64,000 bases of DNA from Planctomycetaceae bacterium (GCA_016125265.1 WGMC01000006.1:1-64000), one strand, 5' to 3'; numbered from the stretch's first letter, positions 8,642 to 16,835 are shown. Program-made: numbers and translations. The notes: a model not told the origin generated them from the sequence alone.

Positions 8642-8884
8642 TCAGGGCGCGCGTCGAGGGCCCCAGCCCGGCCGCCCGGCCCAGCGGCGCGTGGGGGCGG
8701 TTTGCGCGTCGGCGGCGGGGGCGTCGCGGCGCGAGGTGGGGCGCGAGACGGGTCCCCAGCCGGGTCTGGTCGCGGGGTAGGCCTGGGCTGCAGGAGCCGC
8801 AACGGCTGTGGTCGGGGAGGCTGAGGCGACGGGCGCCGGGGCGGTGGCCAGGAGGCCAACCGTGAGCACGAGGGTAGAAAGCAT
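8642..8884 (-). CDS. Small secreted low-complexity protein
   Basis: An 80-residue predicted protein with a signal-peptide-like N-terminus (MLSTLVLTVGLLATAPAPVASA) followed by a Pro/Ala/Arg-rich tail. The tail has two copies of the hexapeptide RPGWGP (residues 40-45 and 71-76). The frame remains open upstream into a palindromic repeat, so ATG 8884, at the leader, is taken as the start. No family was recognised. The compositional bias means it could be fortuitous, but the leader and internal repeat favour a real secreted peptide. Confidence 0.35.
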   Translation of the reverse strand: MLSTLVLTVGLLATAPAPVASASPTTAVAAPAAQAYPATRPGWGPVSRPTSRRDAPAADAQTAPTRRWAGRPGWGPRRAP

Positions 8885-8973
8885 GGCGGCGGTGGGGGCT
8901 GGGCGTACCCAGAACCCTACCCCGCCCGCGGGGTCGGGGCGCCTCCCGGGTGCGCGGGCCGGGTGCGCAGAGA

Positions 8974-9119
8974 GCCGGGTGCGCGGGCCTCCCGGCCCGC
9001 CTTGTTCCGGACCCCGAGGTGCGGTCTGTAGGGGCGCGGCCCCGTCCGCGCCCAAGGGGAGGCGCACCGCGGTGACATCCCCGCGCTCCAAGGCGGGCCT
9101 GGAGGCCCGCGCACCCGGC
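8974..9119. repeat. Palindromic repeat, outer inverted pair (REP-like)
   Basis: Left arm 8974-9003 and right arm 9090-9119 are reverse complements over 30 bases with one mismatch. Each arm itself contains the hairpin GCGGGCCTCCCGGCCCGC or its variant. A very similar pair occurs at 21437-21542, beside a REP-associated transposase. This pair interleaves with another inverted pair (9025-9182). Confidence 0.85.
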
Positions 9120-9182
9120 GGCCCGCGCTCCTCACCAACTCATCGTTCCCCTTGGGCGCGGACGGGGCCGCGCCCCTACAGA
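9025..9182. repeat. Perfect 36-base inverted repeat
   Basis: Bases 9025-9060 and 9147-9182 are perfect reverse complements (36/36), beginning TCTGTAGGGGCGCGGCCCCG. The pair straddles the right arm of the previous palindrome, so the element is compound. Together with that palindrome it fills the 304-base gap 8885-9188 between two minus-strand genes; I see no other gene there. Confidence 0.85.
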
Positions 9183-9188
9183 TCGCGC

Positions 9189-9986
9189 TCAGAATGCGAA
9201 CGACACGCCCAACGTGACCCACACGCCGTCGGTTTCGAGGCCGGCGGCGTCCAGGTCGTCGCGCACGTCGCTGTCGAGCACACGCACGCCGTTCAGCGAC
9301 AGGCTCAAGGTGGTGAGCGCGTCCAGGCTCCAGTCCAGGCCGGCACGGAGCCAAAGGTCCGAGAGCGCCGAGCTGTCGCGGCCGAAGTTGAACTCCGTTT
9401 GGCCCGCGCCCATCCAGCCCAGAGAGGCGGCCAGGTTGAGCGCGAGGTCCTCGCTCAGTTCGATCCCGCGGGCGACGCTGGCGTTCAAGTACACGTCCTC
9501 GGCCTCGACGAAGTCCACGTATGCGGCGACCGACGGTTCGACGCCAAACACGCTCCAACTGGCAGCGGCGTAGACCTCTGCCGTCGAGGCCACACCGGTG
9601 TTCGGATAGTCGTAGTTCAAGAGCCCGACGGAGAGCAACGTGTCGCCCACGTTCCGCGAGTAGTCGATCCCCAGGTCGACCTCGGTGATGCGTCCGCCGT
9701 TGCCGGGTACGCCCGCGGCGTCGCCCACATCGTTGGACATGTCCATGGTGCCCCAGGTCAGGAGGGTCACGCTGCCGCCATCCGCCGTGGGCACCGTGAC
9801 GCTGATGTCGCCCTGCATGGCGCCCTCCAGGTTCGTGGCCAGGCCGCGGGCCCAGAAGTCGCTGGTGTACCCCAAGGCAGCGCTGGCCGAGGGCGGTCCG
9901 TCTCCCACCATGGACTGGCAGGAGGCGAGGCAGAGAGCCAGGGCGGCCAGGGCGGCGCCGACAGCGGGAGGGGTGGGGGGGCTCAT
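9189..9986 (-). CDS. Outer-membrane beta-barrel protein, TIGR02001/Gcw_chp-like
   Basis: A 265-residue protein. The start ATG 9986 gives a leader ending in a lipobox-like ALCLASC. The mature part opens with ALGYTSDFWARGLATN, similar to the SDYxFRGxSQT start of the Gcw_chp/TIGR02001 outer-membrane family, and continues as amphipathic strands about 10 residues long (DLGIDYSRNVG, DTLLSVGLLNYDYP, SVFGVEPSVAAYVDF, LNLAASLGWMG) ending in aromatic VTLGVSFAF, the C-terminal Phe signal recognised by the BAM complex. It is likely a small barrel or porin-like protein; the substrate is unknown. A longer open frame upstream (to 10166) is rejected because it lacks a leader at its start. Confidence 0.65.
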   Translation of the reverse strand: MSPPTPPAVGAALAALALCLASCQSMVGDGPPSASAALGYTSDFWARGLATNLEGAMQGDISVTVPTADGGSVTLLTWGTMDMSNDVGDAAGVPGNGGRITEVDLGIDYSRNVGDTLLSVGLLNYDYPNTGVASTAEVYAAASWSVFGVEPSVAAYVDFVEAEDVYLNASVARGIELSEDLALNLAASLGWMGAGQTEFNFGRDSSALSDLWLRAGLDWSLDALTTLSLSLNGVRVLDSDVRDDLDAAGLETDGVWVTLGVSFAF

Positions 9987-10164
9987 GGGGGCGGGTGGGG
10001 CCCAACCCGTGGGCAACCCGCGTGGCCTATCGGTCCCGGCGGGGCCGCCCCTGGAGTCCCATGGGGGAAGACCCCGAGCCGGCCTTGACCCGGCCTCATC
10101 GGCCCAGCGGGACCCCTCCGAGTTGGCCTGGCGCCCCGCCTTTGCCAAAGTGGGCGCCCCAGCC

Positions 10165-11847
10165 ATGCGCGTGCTCTTCGTCTACCCGAACCTCTACACC
10201 CAGATGGGGTTCAACCACGGCCTGGCGTCCCTGTCGGCGGTGCTCGAACGCGCTGGCCACCCGACGCGCCTCGTCAACTTGAACGAGAACCTGCCGCCGG
10301 TGCCGACGCGCGAGGACCTCCTGGCCTTGGTGCGCGAGTTCGCGCCCGGGCTGATCGGGTTCTCGTGCCTGACGCAGCAGTACCCGGCGGCCCTCGAACT
10401 GGCCCGCTGGCTGCGCGCGGAATCGAGGCGCCTCGGCTTCTCCCTCGCGCCCCTTGTCGTCGGCGGCATCCATCCGACGATGGTGCCCGAGGAAGTCATG
10501 GCGGACGGCGTGTGGGATCACGTCGGTGTGGGCGAGTGCGAGGACGCGCTGCTCGCGCTGGTGCAGAGTTTGGAGCGCGGCGAGCGTCGCGACGACCTCA
10601 AGAACTTCCTCTCGTGGAAAGGCGGCGTGCGGCCGGTGCGCGCGAACCAGGCGCCAGTGCCGAGCGAACTTTGGAACCGCAATCCCGTCGGCGAGTTCCC
10701 TTCGCTCGAGACGCTGCCGATGCCCAACTACGCGCTCTTCGACACGGAGCGCATCACCGCCCAGAAGCAGGGCTGGTTCGGACTGCTGACGAGCCGCGGT
10801 TGCCCCTACCGCTGCACGTACTGCTTGAACCACAAGATCATCGACCTCTACCGGGCGGACCTCGCGCGGCCGGTGCCGCGGCTCGGATTCTTCCGGTTCC
10901 GGCCGATCCCGCTCCTGATCGAAGAGATCCGCCACGTCCTCGCGCAGTACCCCAAGATCGCGACGTTCATCCTCGACGACGACCTCTTCACGCAGAACCC
11001 CGAACACGCGCTCGCGTTCTGCGCGGCGTACGAGGAGAGCGGCATCGGCGTGCCCTTCGTGGTCAACAGCCACGTGAAACAACTGGACCCGCGTGTGGCC
11101 GAAGCGCTGGCGCGCGCCGGATGCAAGATCCTGAAGCTCGGCATCGAGGCCGGCAGTCCGCGGGTGCGCAAGGAAGTGCTGAAGCGCAACATGAGCGACC
11201 GGGACATCCTGGAGACGATCCGCTCGGCCGAGTCCTTCGACCTGCACACATCGGGATTCGTGATGGTGGGCCTGCCGGGGGAGACCCGCGAGGAGCGGCT
11301 CGCCACGGTCGATCTCTTGGCGAGGAGCGGCATCGGCCGCTTCCGCACGTCCATCTTCTATCCCTTCCCGGGCACGGAGAGTTACCGGTTGTCGCTCGAC
11401 GGCGGGTACCTCGACCAGAACAAGGCCGCGAGCCTGACTAGCTTCACGGAGTCGTCGTGCCTGGACTTCGGCGCCGAGGAGAACCTGTTCGTCGCCAAAC
11501 TCGCCGCGGCCATGCCGTGGTTCGTCAACGCGCGCCTCGACGCGTTCGGGGACTTCCCCGCGGCGCGTCGCTACCGGCCCGCCGTGCGCGAGTTGCTCGC
11601 GCTCGACGAAGCTGGTTTCGCGCGTTTCCAGGGCGAACTCCGCCAGCGCGACCAAGAACTCTCGGGCGCCTGCGTCGCCGCCGGCGAGCGGCACTACGCG
11701 ATCCGCTACAACGCGACGATGGGAGTGCGCTCGGACTTCTTCCTCGCGGAACAGACGTCGCCCGAATGGAACACGGCGGCGGCTCCTCCCGTGCCCGAAG
11801 CCCTCGCCGCACGCGCGCTCGCCGCCGCGGCCGACGAGGTCTGCTGA
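10165..11847 (+). CDS. B12-binding-type radical SAM protein
   Basis: A 560-residue enzyme. An N-terminal Rossmann-like cobalamin-binding-type domain (residues 1-155) begins MRVLFVYPNL and includes IGFSCLTQQYP and LVVGGIHPTMVPEEV. The radical SAM domain follows, with the CxxxCxxC cluster motif RGCPYRCTYC (Cys213, 217, 220), then FILDDDLFTQN and GIEAGSPRVRKEVLKR, the conserved substrate/SAM blocks of this class. The C-terminal 130 residues form a helical region with no recognised family. Related proteins act on lipids, hopanoids or P-methylation; the reaction cannot be read from sequence. ATG 10165 is chosen because homology starts there; the longer open frame runs in from upstream. It ends 13 bases before a lipoprotein gene. 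Confidence 0.8.
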   Translation: MRVLFVYPNLYTQMGFNHGLASLSAVLERAGHPTRLVNLNENLPPVPTREDLLALVREFAPGLIGFSCLTQQYPAALELARWLRAESRRLGFSLAPLVVGGIHPTMVPEEVMADGVWDHVGVGECEDALLALVQSLERGERRDDLKNFLSWKGGVRPVRANQAPVPSELWNRNPVGEFPSLETLPMPNYALFDTERITAQKQGWFGLLTSRGCPYRCTYCLNHKIIDLYRADLARPVPRLGFFRFRPIPLLIEEIRHVLAQYPKIATFILDDDLFTQNPEHALAFCAAYEESGIGVPFVVNSHVKQLDPRVAEALARAGCKILKLGIEAGSPRVRKEVLKRNMSDRDILETIRSAESFDLHTSGFVMVGLPGETREERLATVDLLARSGIGRFRTSIFYPFPGTESYRLSLDGGYLDQNKAASLTSFTESSCLDFGAEENLFVAKLAAAMPWFVNARLDAFGDFPAARRYRPAVRELLALDEAGFARFQGELRQRDQELSGACVAAGERHYAIRYNATMGVRSDFFLAEQTSPEWNTAAAPPVPEALAARALAAAADEVC

Positions 11848-11860
11848 CGAAAGTACGAAC

Positions 11861-12253
11861 ATGGCCACCAAGAACGCGCTTTCCCTCGCCGTCCTCGCGC
11901 TCGCCCTGGGCGCCTGTGCGACTCCCCGGGACGACAAGATCGTGGGTGTGGACGGGGCCCTCGCGTACCGCGAGCGCATCGCCTTGGGAAACGGAGCGAT
12001 CTTCGCCGTGCGTGTGTTCCGGCGCGACGGGGACGTGCGGACGCTCGTCGCCAGCCAACAACACGCCACCTCCGCCCAGCCGCCCCTCCCGTTCCACTTG
12101 AGCTGGCGCCGCGGAGACGCGGGATCCGCTCCGCTCGAACTGGAAGCCGAGATCCGGGACGGCGAGCGGCGCTGGATCCTGCCGACGCCCGTCAGCGTGC
12201 CGCCCGGCGGAGATCCCGAGATCCTGGGTCTGCAGCTCATCCAGGGCCGCTGA
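11861..12253 (+). CDS. YbaY-family small lipoprotein
   Basis: A 130-residue lipoprotein: leader MATKNALSLAVLALALGAC with lipobox Cys19. The mature part matches the YbaY/YscW-type beta-sandwich: GALAYRERIALGNGAIFAVRVF, then a QPPLPFHLSW strand and the closing GDPEILGLQLI. In other bacteria YbaY is an outer-membrane lipoprotein and YscW-type members help pilotins or secretins; here the role is unknown. Its spacing (13 bases after the radical SAM gene, 12 before the heptose kinase) indicates an operon. Confidence 0.65.
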   Translation: MATKNALSLAVLALALGACATPRDDKIVGVDGALAYRERIALGNGAIFAVRVFRRDGDVRTLVASQQHATSAQPPLPFHLSWRRGDAGSAPLELEAEIRDGERRWILPTPVSVPPGGDPEILGLQLIQGR

Positions 12254-12265
12254 CGACGAACGGCG

Positions 12266-13327
12266 ATGGGCGCGCGCAGCGGGAATCACCTCCCGGAAGT
12301 GGAGGGCATCGGCGATTTGGGTGCGTTCGCGCGCCTGCGTGTAGCCGTCGTGGGGGACCTGATCGCGGATCACTACGTCGAAGGGGTGCCGTCGCGGGTT
12401 TCGCGGGAAGCGCCGGTGCTGGTGCTGAGCCACCGGGCCGAGCGCTGGAGTGCGGGCGGTGCCGCCAACGTGGCGCGCAACGTGCGCGCCCTCGGAGCGC
12501 AGTGTCGGTTGCTCGGACTCGTGGGACGCGACGCCAGCGCGCGCCCGCTGCTCGAACTGCTCGAACGGGAGGGCCTCGACGCCAACGACGTCCGCACGGT
12601 GCCCGGCTGGCAGACCCCGACCAAGACCCGTGTGCTCGCCGGCGAGGACCACCGCACGCCGCAACAGGTGTTGCGCATCGACCGCGAACCCAGCGGTCCC
12701 GCGCCCGAGGACGCGCGGGTCGAACTGGCGCGGCGTGTGGCCGCGCTGGCGGGTCGGGTGGATGCGCTGATCGTTTCCGACTACGGCTACGGGGCACTCG
12801 AGCCGCACCTCGTGGCCGCGGTCGACAGCGTGGCCCGAGCCGGTGCGCGTGTGGTGCTGGACCCGCGCACGGGGCTCGGCGGGTTCGCGCGGCTCGACGC
12901 GCTCACACCGAACTTGGAGGAGCTGGCGCGGCTCTCGGGATGCGGACCCGCGGAGCTTTCGGATGGCCCGGGCATCCTCGTGGCGGCGAAGCGCCTGGCG
13001 GAGCGCGCGCGTGCGACCTTCGTGCTCGCGACCCTCGGCAACCGCGGCATGGCGCTCGTCGGAGACGGTGTGCCCGGAGGCGGTGCCTTCGTCGCGGCGA
13101 GCGGCGCTGATCGTGTGGTCGACGTCTCCGGCGCTGGGGACACCGCGGCCGCGGCCTTCGCGCTCGGCCTGGCGGCCGGATGGGCACCCGCGCGCGCCAT
13201 GGTGGTCGCGAATGCGGCCGCCGGACTGGTGGTGATGCAGATGGGCACGGCGGTGCCGGACCTGGCGGCGCTCGGCGCGGTGCTCGGCGATGTGCCCCAG
13301 TCCCAGGCGCTGGAGTGGACACGTTGA
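12266..13327 (+). CDS. hldA: D-glycero-beta-D-manno-heptose-7-phosphate kinase (HldA/RfaE domain I)
   Basis: A 353-residue stand-alone ribokinase-family protein equivalent to the first half of HldE. Motifs are VVGDLIADHYVEG with SREAP (residues 28-50), GGAANVARN (64-72) and VSGAGDT (Asp292), the base that activates the heptose hydroxyl. It should phosphorylate heptose-7-phosphate at C1. Its stop overlaps the following nucleotidyltransferase (TTGA). The window therefore has both a fused HldE (6066) and this split pair, so this copy may serve a different polysaccharide or a different heptose stereochemistry. Confidence 0.85.
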   Translation: MGARSGNHLPEVEGIGDLGAFARLRVAVVGDLIADHYVEGVPSRVSREAPVLVLSHRAERWSAGGAANVARNVRALGAQCRLLGLVGRDASARPLLELLEREGLDANDVRTVPGWQTPTKTRVLAGEDHRTPQQVLRIDREPSGPAPEDARVELARRVAALAGRVDALIVSDYGYGALEPHLVAAVDSVARAGARVVLDPRTGLGGFARLDALTPNLEELARLSGCGPAELSDGPGILVAAKRLAERARATFVLATLGNRGMALVGDGVPGGGAFVAASGADRVVDVSGAGDTAAAAFALGLAAGWAPARAMVVANAAAGLVVMQMGTAVPDLAALGAVLGDVPQSQALEWTR

Positions 13328-13833
13328 GAGGCGGGGCAGCGGGACTCGGCGCGAAGCGCTTTTGGCCGAGGGAGGAGTTGGCTCTCCGCCTTGCGGCGCT
13401 GCGCGCCGAGCGGCCCGTCGAAGTGGTGCTCGCGAACGGGTGTTTCGACCTCTTGCACGTCGGGCACCTGCGCTACCTGGCGGGGGCCCGCGCGCTCGGC
13501 GATCTGCTCGTGGTCGCGCTCAACACGGACGAGTCGGTGCGCGCGTTGAAGGGCGAGGGTCGGCCGCTCGTGCCGCTCGAGGAGCGCGCCGAGTTGCTGC
13601 TCGGCCTCGAGGTCGTCGACGCGGTCACGAGTTTTTCGGAGCGCGACCTCGGCAATACGCTCCGTGCCCTCTTGCCCGCGGTGCATGCCAAGGGCACGGA
13701 CTACCGCGCGGACACGGTCCCCGAAGCGGCGCTCGACCGGGCACTCGGCATCCGCGTCGCGATCACCGGCGACGCGAAGGACCACGCGACCAGCGAACTC
13801 GTGGCGCGGCTGGGGCGGAGCTCCGCACCTTGA
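13324..13833 (+). CDS. hldC: Heptose-1-phosphate adenylyltransferase-like protein (HldC/RfaE domain II)
   Basis: A 169-residue cytidylyltransferase-fold enzyme: ANGCFDLLHVGHLRYL with the HxGH motif at residues 45-48, NTDESVRALKGEGRPLV and the late AKGTDY motif, corresponding to HldE domain II. It would make ADP- or CDP-heptose. No ATG fits. TTG 13324, overlapping the hldA stop as TTGA and preceded by GGAG at 13312-13315, is chosen; GTG 13315 is an alternative. The HldA-HldC order mirrors domain order in HldE, suggesting a split or ancestral form. Confidence 0.82.
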   Translation: MRGGAAGLGAKRFWPREELALRLAALRAERPVEVVLANGCFDLLHVGHLRYLAGARALGDLLVVALNTDESVRALKGEGRPLVPLEERAELLLGLEVVDAVTSFSERDLGNTLRALLPAVHAKGTDYRADTVPEAALDRALGIRVAITGDAKDHATSELVARLGRSSAP

Positions 13834-14621
13834 CGACGCCCAGGTCCGCGTGGCTCCTGCCCCTCGGCGCGCTGATCGCGTTCGTGGGTGCCATGACGGG
13901 GGTTGGCGGCGGTGTGTTCGCCGTGCCGCTCTTGCACTTCGTCTGGAAGCTCGAGCTGAAGGTCGCCGTGGGCACGGCGCTGGTGCTGGTGGGGGCCAAC
14001 GCATTGTGTTCCACCGCGGTCGAGCTGCTGCATCCGCAGTGCGCCCTGCGCGTCGATCTGATCGCGGCGCTGGTGGTCGGAACATTGGTCGGCAACCAGG
14101 TCGGGCACCGCATCGCCCGCGCGATCGACACACGTATGCTCGCGCGGATCTTCGCGGTGGTGCTGGTGGTGACCGGCTTGCGCCTCCTGTTCCAGGGGCC
14201 GTCGGCGGCGGCGCTCGAGAGTGTGCTCGAGCTCGGTCCCGCGCAACTGGCCTACGCGGCGGTTTTCGGTTTGCTCGGCGGCATCGTCGCGCCGCTTTTC
14301 GGTGTGGGCGGAGGATTGGTGATGGTGCCGGGGCTGCTCTTTGCGCTGCCGGGCCTCGGCTTTCCCGCCGTGCGCGCGGCCAGCATGGGCACCAGCGTGG
14401 TCTCCGCGGCGCGCTCGGCCTGGCTGCACCACGGCGATGGCCGCGTGCGCTGGAACGTTGGTCTGTGGCTGGGTTCGGGGGCGTTGTTGGGCTCGGTGGG
14501 CGGCGTGCTCGTGGCCCATGGCGAAGGTTTCGAAGCGGTGGGCCGGCCGCTGTTGGGTGTGGTGCTCTTGGGCGTGGCGCTGCGCTTCGCCCTGGAATCC
14601 CGCCGCCCGAAGCCCACCTGA
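13830..14621 (+). CDS. TauE/SafE (TSUP) family membrane permease
   Basis: A 263-residue polytopic protein with about eight hydrophobic segments arranged as two repeats. Each repeat starts with the family's glycine-rich loop: TGVGGGVFAVPLL near residue 20 and FGVGGGLVMVPGLL near 155. TSUP proteins export or import small sulfur or carbon anions such as sulfite, sulfoacetate or taurine products; substrate is not predictable. TTG 13830 overlaps the hldC stop (TTGA), with GGCGGAG at 13814-13820 as ribosome binding site. It is the last gene of this operon and is followed by a long repeat region. Confidence 0.8.
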   Translation: MTTPRSAWLLPLGALIAFVGAMTGVGGGVFAVPLLHFVWKLELKVAVGTALVLVGANALCSTAVELLHPQCALRVDLIAALVVGTLVGNQVGHRIARAIDTRMLARIFAVVLVVTGLRLLFQGPSAAALESVLELGPAQLAYAAVFGLLGGIVAPLFGVGGGLVMVPGLLFALPGLGFPAVRAASMGTSVVSAARSAWLHHGDGRVRWNVGLWLGSGALLGSVGGVLVAHGEGFEAVGRPLLGVVLLGVALRFALESRRPKPT

Positions 14622-14711
14622 CAGCGCAACGTGCATGCGTCGCCGCGCGCGCGTCCGAACGGGGCAACGCGCGAGGAGCGCGCGCGCGTCCGAAAGGGGC
14701 AACGCCCCGTC

Positions 14712-14865
14712 CGATCGTAGCCTGGGGCAACGCCCCAGGTATTGCGGCAGACCCGGTCCGGGCTGAAGGCCCGGGCCATGCCGTCGGCACGTTGCGATGG
14801 AGCGGGCCTTCAGCCCTTGCACCGCTCTCCCGACGAACCTGGGGCGTTGCCCCAGGCTACGATCG
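14712..14865. repeat. Composite inverted unit, region A copy 1
   Basis: Arms 14712-14740 and 14837-14865 are perfect 29-base reverse complements. Each contains its own hairpin CCTGGGGCAACGCCCCAGG. Between them are complementary GGGCTGAAGGCCC and GGGCCTTCAGCCC boxes. A perfect 32-base palindrome (14869-14900) follows immediately. Confidence 0.9.
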
Positions 14866-14907
14866 GTCGCGCCGTTGGCGCTCCGGAGCGCCAACGGCGC
14901 ACCTGCA

Positions 14908-15103
14908 CGGGTTCGATCCGCACGACGCGCCGTCGGCGTGCGTGCGTGGGTTCGAGACATGCGGCGTGCTGTTGGCGCAGCATGGCCTCGCGACGTGCAG
15001 CGCGGCGTTGGCGCAGTTGCATGGGCTCGCGACGTGCAGCGCGGCGTTGGTGCGCGTGTCCGATTTCGAGACGTGCGGCGCGCCAGTTGCGTTGCTGTCG
15101 GCG
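14908..15103. repeat. Degenerate 36-39-base tandem array, region A
   Basis: Units begin at about 14912, 14951, 14987, 15026 and 15065. Those at 14987 and 15026 are 39 bases and share 26 identical leading bases (CTCGCGACGTGCAGCGCGGC...). The whole unit repeats, without unique spacers. The array sits between the two inverted units. Confidence 0.75.
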
Positions 15104-15141
15104 GCGAATGCGCGATTGTCCGAACGGGGCAACGCCCCGTC

Positions 15142-15295
15142 CGATAGTAGCCTGGGGCAACGCCCCAGGTATTGCGGTAGAACCGGTCCGGGCTGAAGGC
15201 CCGGGCCATGCCGTCGGCACGTTGCGATGGAGCGGGCCTTCAGCCCTTGCGCCCCTATCCCCACGAACCTGGGGCGTTGCCCCAGGCTACTATCG
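15142..15295. repeat. Composite inverted unit, region A copy 2
   Basis: Arms 15142-15170 and 15267-15295 are perfect 29-base reverse complements and match copy 1 except for one position in each arm: CGATAGTAG/CTACTATCG here, CGATCGTAG/CTACGATCG in copy 1. The two changes compensate, so pairing is conserved. The interior is nearly identical to copy 1. Confidence 0.9.
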
Positions 15296-15478
15296 GTCGC
15301 GCCGTTGGCGCTCCGGAGGACCCTGCGACTCGCGTCGTGCCGAACCAACGCGCGGCAGCACGCGGCCAGGGGCTGTCGCGCCGTTGGCGCTCCGGAGCGC
15401 CGTCGGCGCCCGCGCACGGGTTCGCGACGCGCTGTCGGCGGCGTATGCGCGCCCGTCCGAACGGGGCGACGCCCCGTC

Positions 15479-15505
15479 CGATCGTAGCCTGGGGCAACGC
15501 CCCAG
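15479..15505. repeat. Half unit of the composite repeat
   Basis: A single arm (27 bases, identical to copy 1 through the hairpin) lies directly downstream of the minus-strand gdh paralogue's stop codon. Its stem-loop could also act as a bidirectional transcription stop; it has no T-tract. Confidence 0.75.
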
Positions 15506-15508
15506 AAC

Positions 15509-16816
15509 TCAGGCGTAGATGCCGCGCAGCGCGCCCGCGTGGGCCACGCGGCGTACCGCCAGCATGTTGGCCGCCATGCGCAGGCGCACGCCGGAGTCCC
15601 CTTGGGACTTGAGCACGTCGTGCCACGCGTCGGTCATGAACCGCTCGAGGCGCTTGTGCACCAGACCCTCGAGCCACGCGAGGCCCTGGCGGTTTTGCAC
15701 CCACTCGAAGTAGTTCAGCACCACGCCGCCCGCATTGGCCAGGATGTCGGGCACCACCGGGATGCCGCGCTGGTCGAGGATGCGGTCCGCGCGCGCCGAA
15801 ACGGGCCCGTGGGCGCCCTCGAGCACCAACTTGGCGTCGAGGAGGTGCGCGTTGCGCGAATGCACCGCGTTGGCCACCGCGCACGGGGCGAAGATCTCGC
15901 ACGGGCGCGTCTGGAGTTCCGCGTTGTCGAGGCGTTCGGCCTCGACCGTCGCGTCCACCAAGTTGCCGTGTTCGCGGCGGTGAGCCAAGAGCGCGGGCAC
16001 GTCGAGCCCGTTCTCGTTGTAGAACGCCGCGCGGGCGTCCGAAAGGCCCACCACGCGCCAGCCGATCTCGAACAGGAGCCGCGCCAGGTTGCCACCCACG
16101 GTGCCCGCGCCCTGCACGATCACGCGGGGCCGCGCCGAAATCTGGTAGTGGTCCACCGCGAGGCGCGCGATGGTGCGCAGGCCCCGGGCCACCGCGTCCA
16201 AGTTGCCCTTGCTTCCCGCGATCGCCATCGGTTTGCCCGTGACGACGGCGTTCTCCGTGTGGCGCACGTGCAGCGAAACCGCGTCCATGACCCACGCCAT
16301 GAGGCGCTCGTCCGAGGCCACGTCCGGCGCGAAGATGTCGGTTTCGGGGCCGATCACGTCGAGCAGGTTGGCCGTGTAGCGGCGCACCGCGCGCTCGAGT
16401 TCCGCGTCGCTGCGTTTTTGTGTGTTGATGCGAATGCCGCCCGCCGAACCGCCGAAGGGCACGTTCAACGTGGCGCACTTCCACGTCATCCACGCGGCCA
16501 GTGCGCGGACCTCGTCGACGTTGAGCGTCGCACTGAGTTTGAGCGGCCCGAGGAAGGGCCCGAGGCCCTGGTTGTGCTGCACCCGGTAGCCGTCGAACAC
16601 GGCGACCTGGCCGCTGTCGAGGCGCACCGGGATCGAGCAGGTGATCTCGCGGTCCGGCTTTCGCAGGATCTGGTAGACGTCGGGGCTGATGCCCAACTTC
16701 TCGGCGGCCTCGTCGAAGAGGCTCATCATCGTCGCGAACGGCGATTCTTCGTCGAGCGGGGGCGTGTGAGGCAGCAGGTCTTCCTGCTCCTCCGGCGAAT
16801 GGGTCGTGGTGCTCAC
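15509..16816 (-). CDS. Glutamate dehydrogenase paralogue lacking the catalytic Lys
   Basis: A 435-residue Glu/Leu/Phe/Val dehydrogenase-family protein. It keeps the overall fold, the dinucleotide-binding VIVQGAGTVGG motif, the catalytic Asp (APDVASDE, Asp165) and one substrate Lys (TWKCA, Lys113). The two other key lysines are gone: the glutamate side-chain Lys in GPAKGGIR is Leu89 (GPFLGPLKL), and the catalytic Lys in GGGKGG is Ala125 (GGSAGG). It is therefore unlikely to deaminate glutamate itself. It lies 19 bases downstream of an intact paralogue. A regulatory partner subunit, as GdhA is for GdhB in Thermus thermophilus, is an attractive model. GTG 16816 is chosen because AGAGGA lies 8 bases upstream; a GTG at 16849 would overlap the upstream gene. 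Confidence 0.8.
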   Translation of the reverse strand: MSTTTHSPEEQEDLLPHTPPLDEESPFATMMSLFDEAAEKLGISPDVYQILRKPDREITCSIPVRLDSGQVAVFDGYRVQHNQGLGPFLGPLKLSATLNVDEVRALAAWMTWKCATLNVPFGGSAGGIRINTQKRSDAELERAVRRYTANLLDVIGPETDIFAPDVASDERLMAWVMDAVSLHVRHTENAVVTGKPMAIAGSKGNLDAVARGLRTIARLAVDHYQISARPRVIVQGAGTVGGNLARLLFEIGWRVVGLSDARAAFYNENGLDVPALLAHRREHGNLVDATVEAERLDNAELQTRPCEIFAPCAVANAVHSRNAHLLDAKLVLEGAHGPVSARADRILDQRGIPVVPDILANAGGVVLNYFEWVQNRQGLAWLEGLVHKRLERFMTDAWHDVLKSQGDSGVRLRMAANMLAVRRVAHAGALRGIYA

Positions 16817-16835
16817 CTTGGGTGTCCTCTTCGGT

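Larger units (their letters stand above)
14622..15508. other. 887-base gene-free region filled with composite repeats
   Basis: This gap holds two complete inverted units (14712-14865, 15142-15295), a tandem array between them, perfect and near-perfect palindromes at 14869-14900 and 15378-15409, and a half unit at 15479-15505 ending 3 bases before the stop of the minus-strand gdh gene. Long open frames cross it on both strands, but they are translations of repeats, with Gly/Pro/Arg-rich peptides and no leader or motif. Confidence 0.8.

Noticed and set aside
14900-14925. Possible tRNA T-arm (GGTTCGATCC)
   Set aside because: It lies within the tandem array, with no acceptor stem or anticodon arm around it.
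14622-15508. Several long open frames on both strands, giving Pro/Gly/Arg-rich peptides
   Set aside because: They are translations of the palindromes and arrays; the peptide depends on repeat phase, and none has a leader or family motif. The same applies to 43096-43764.
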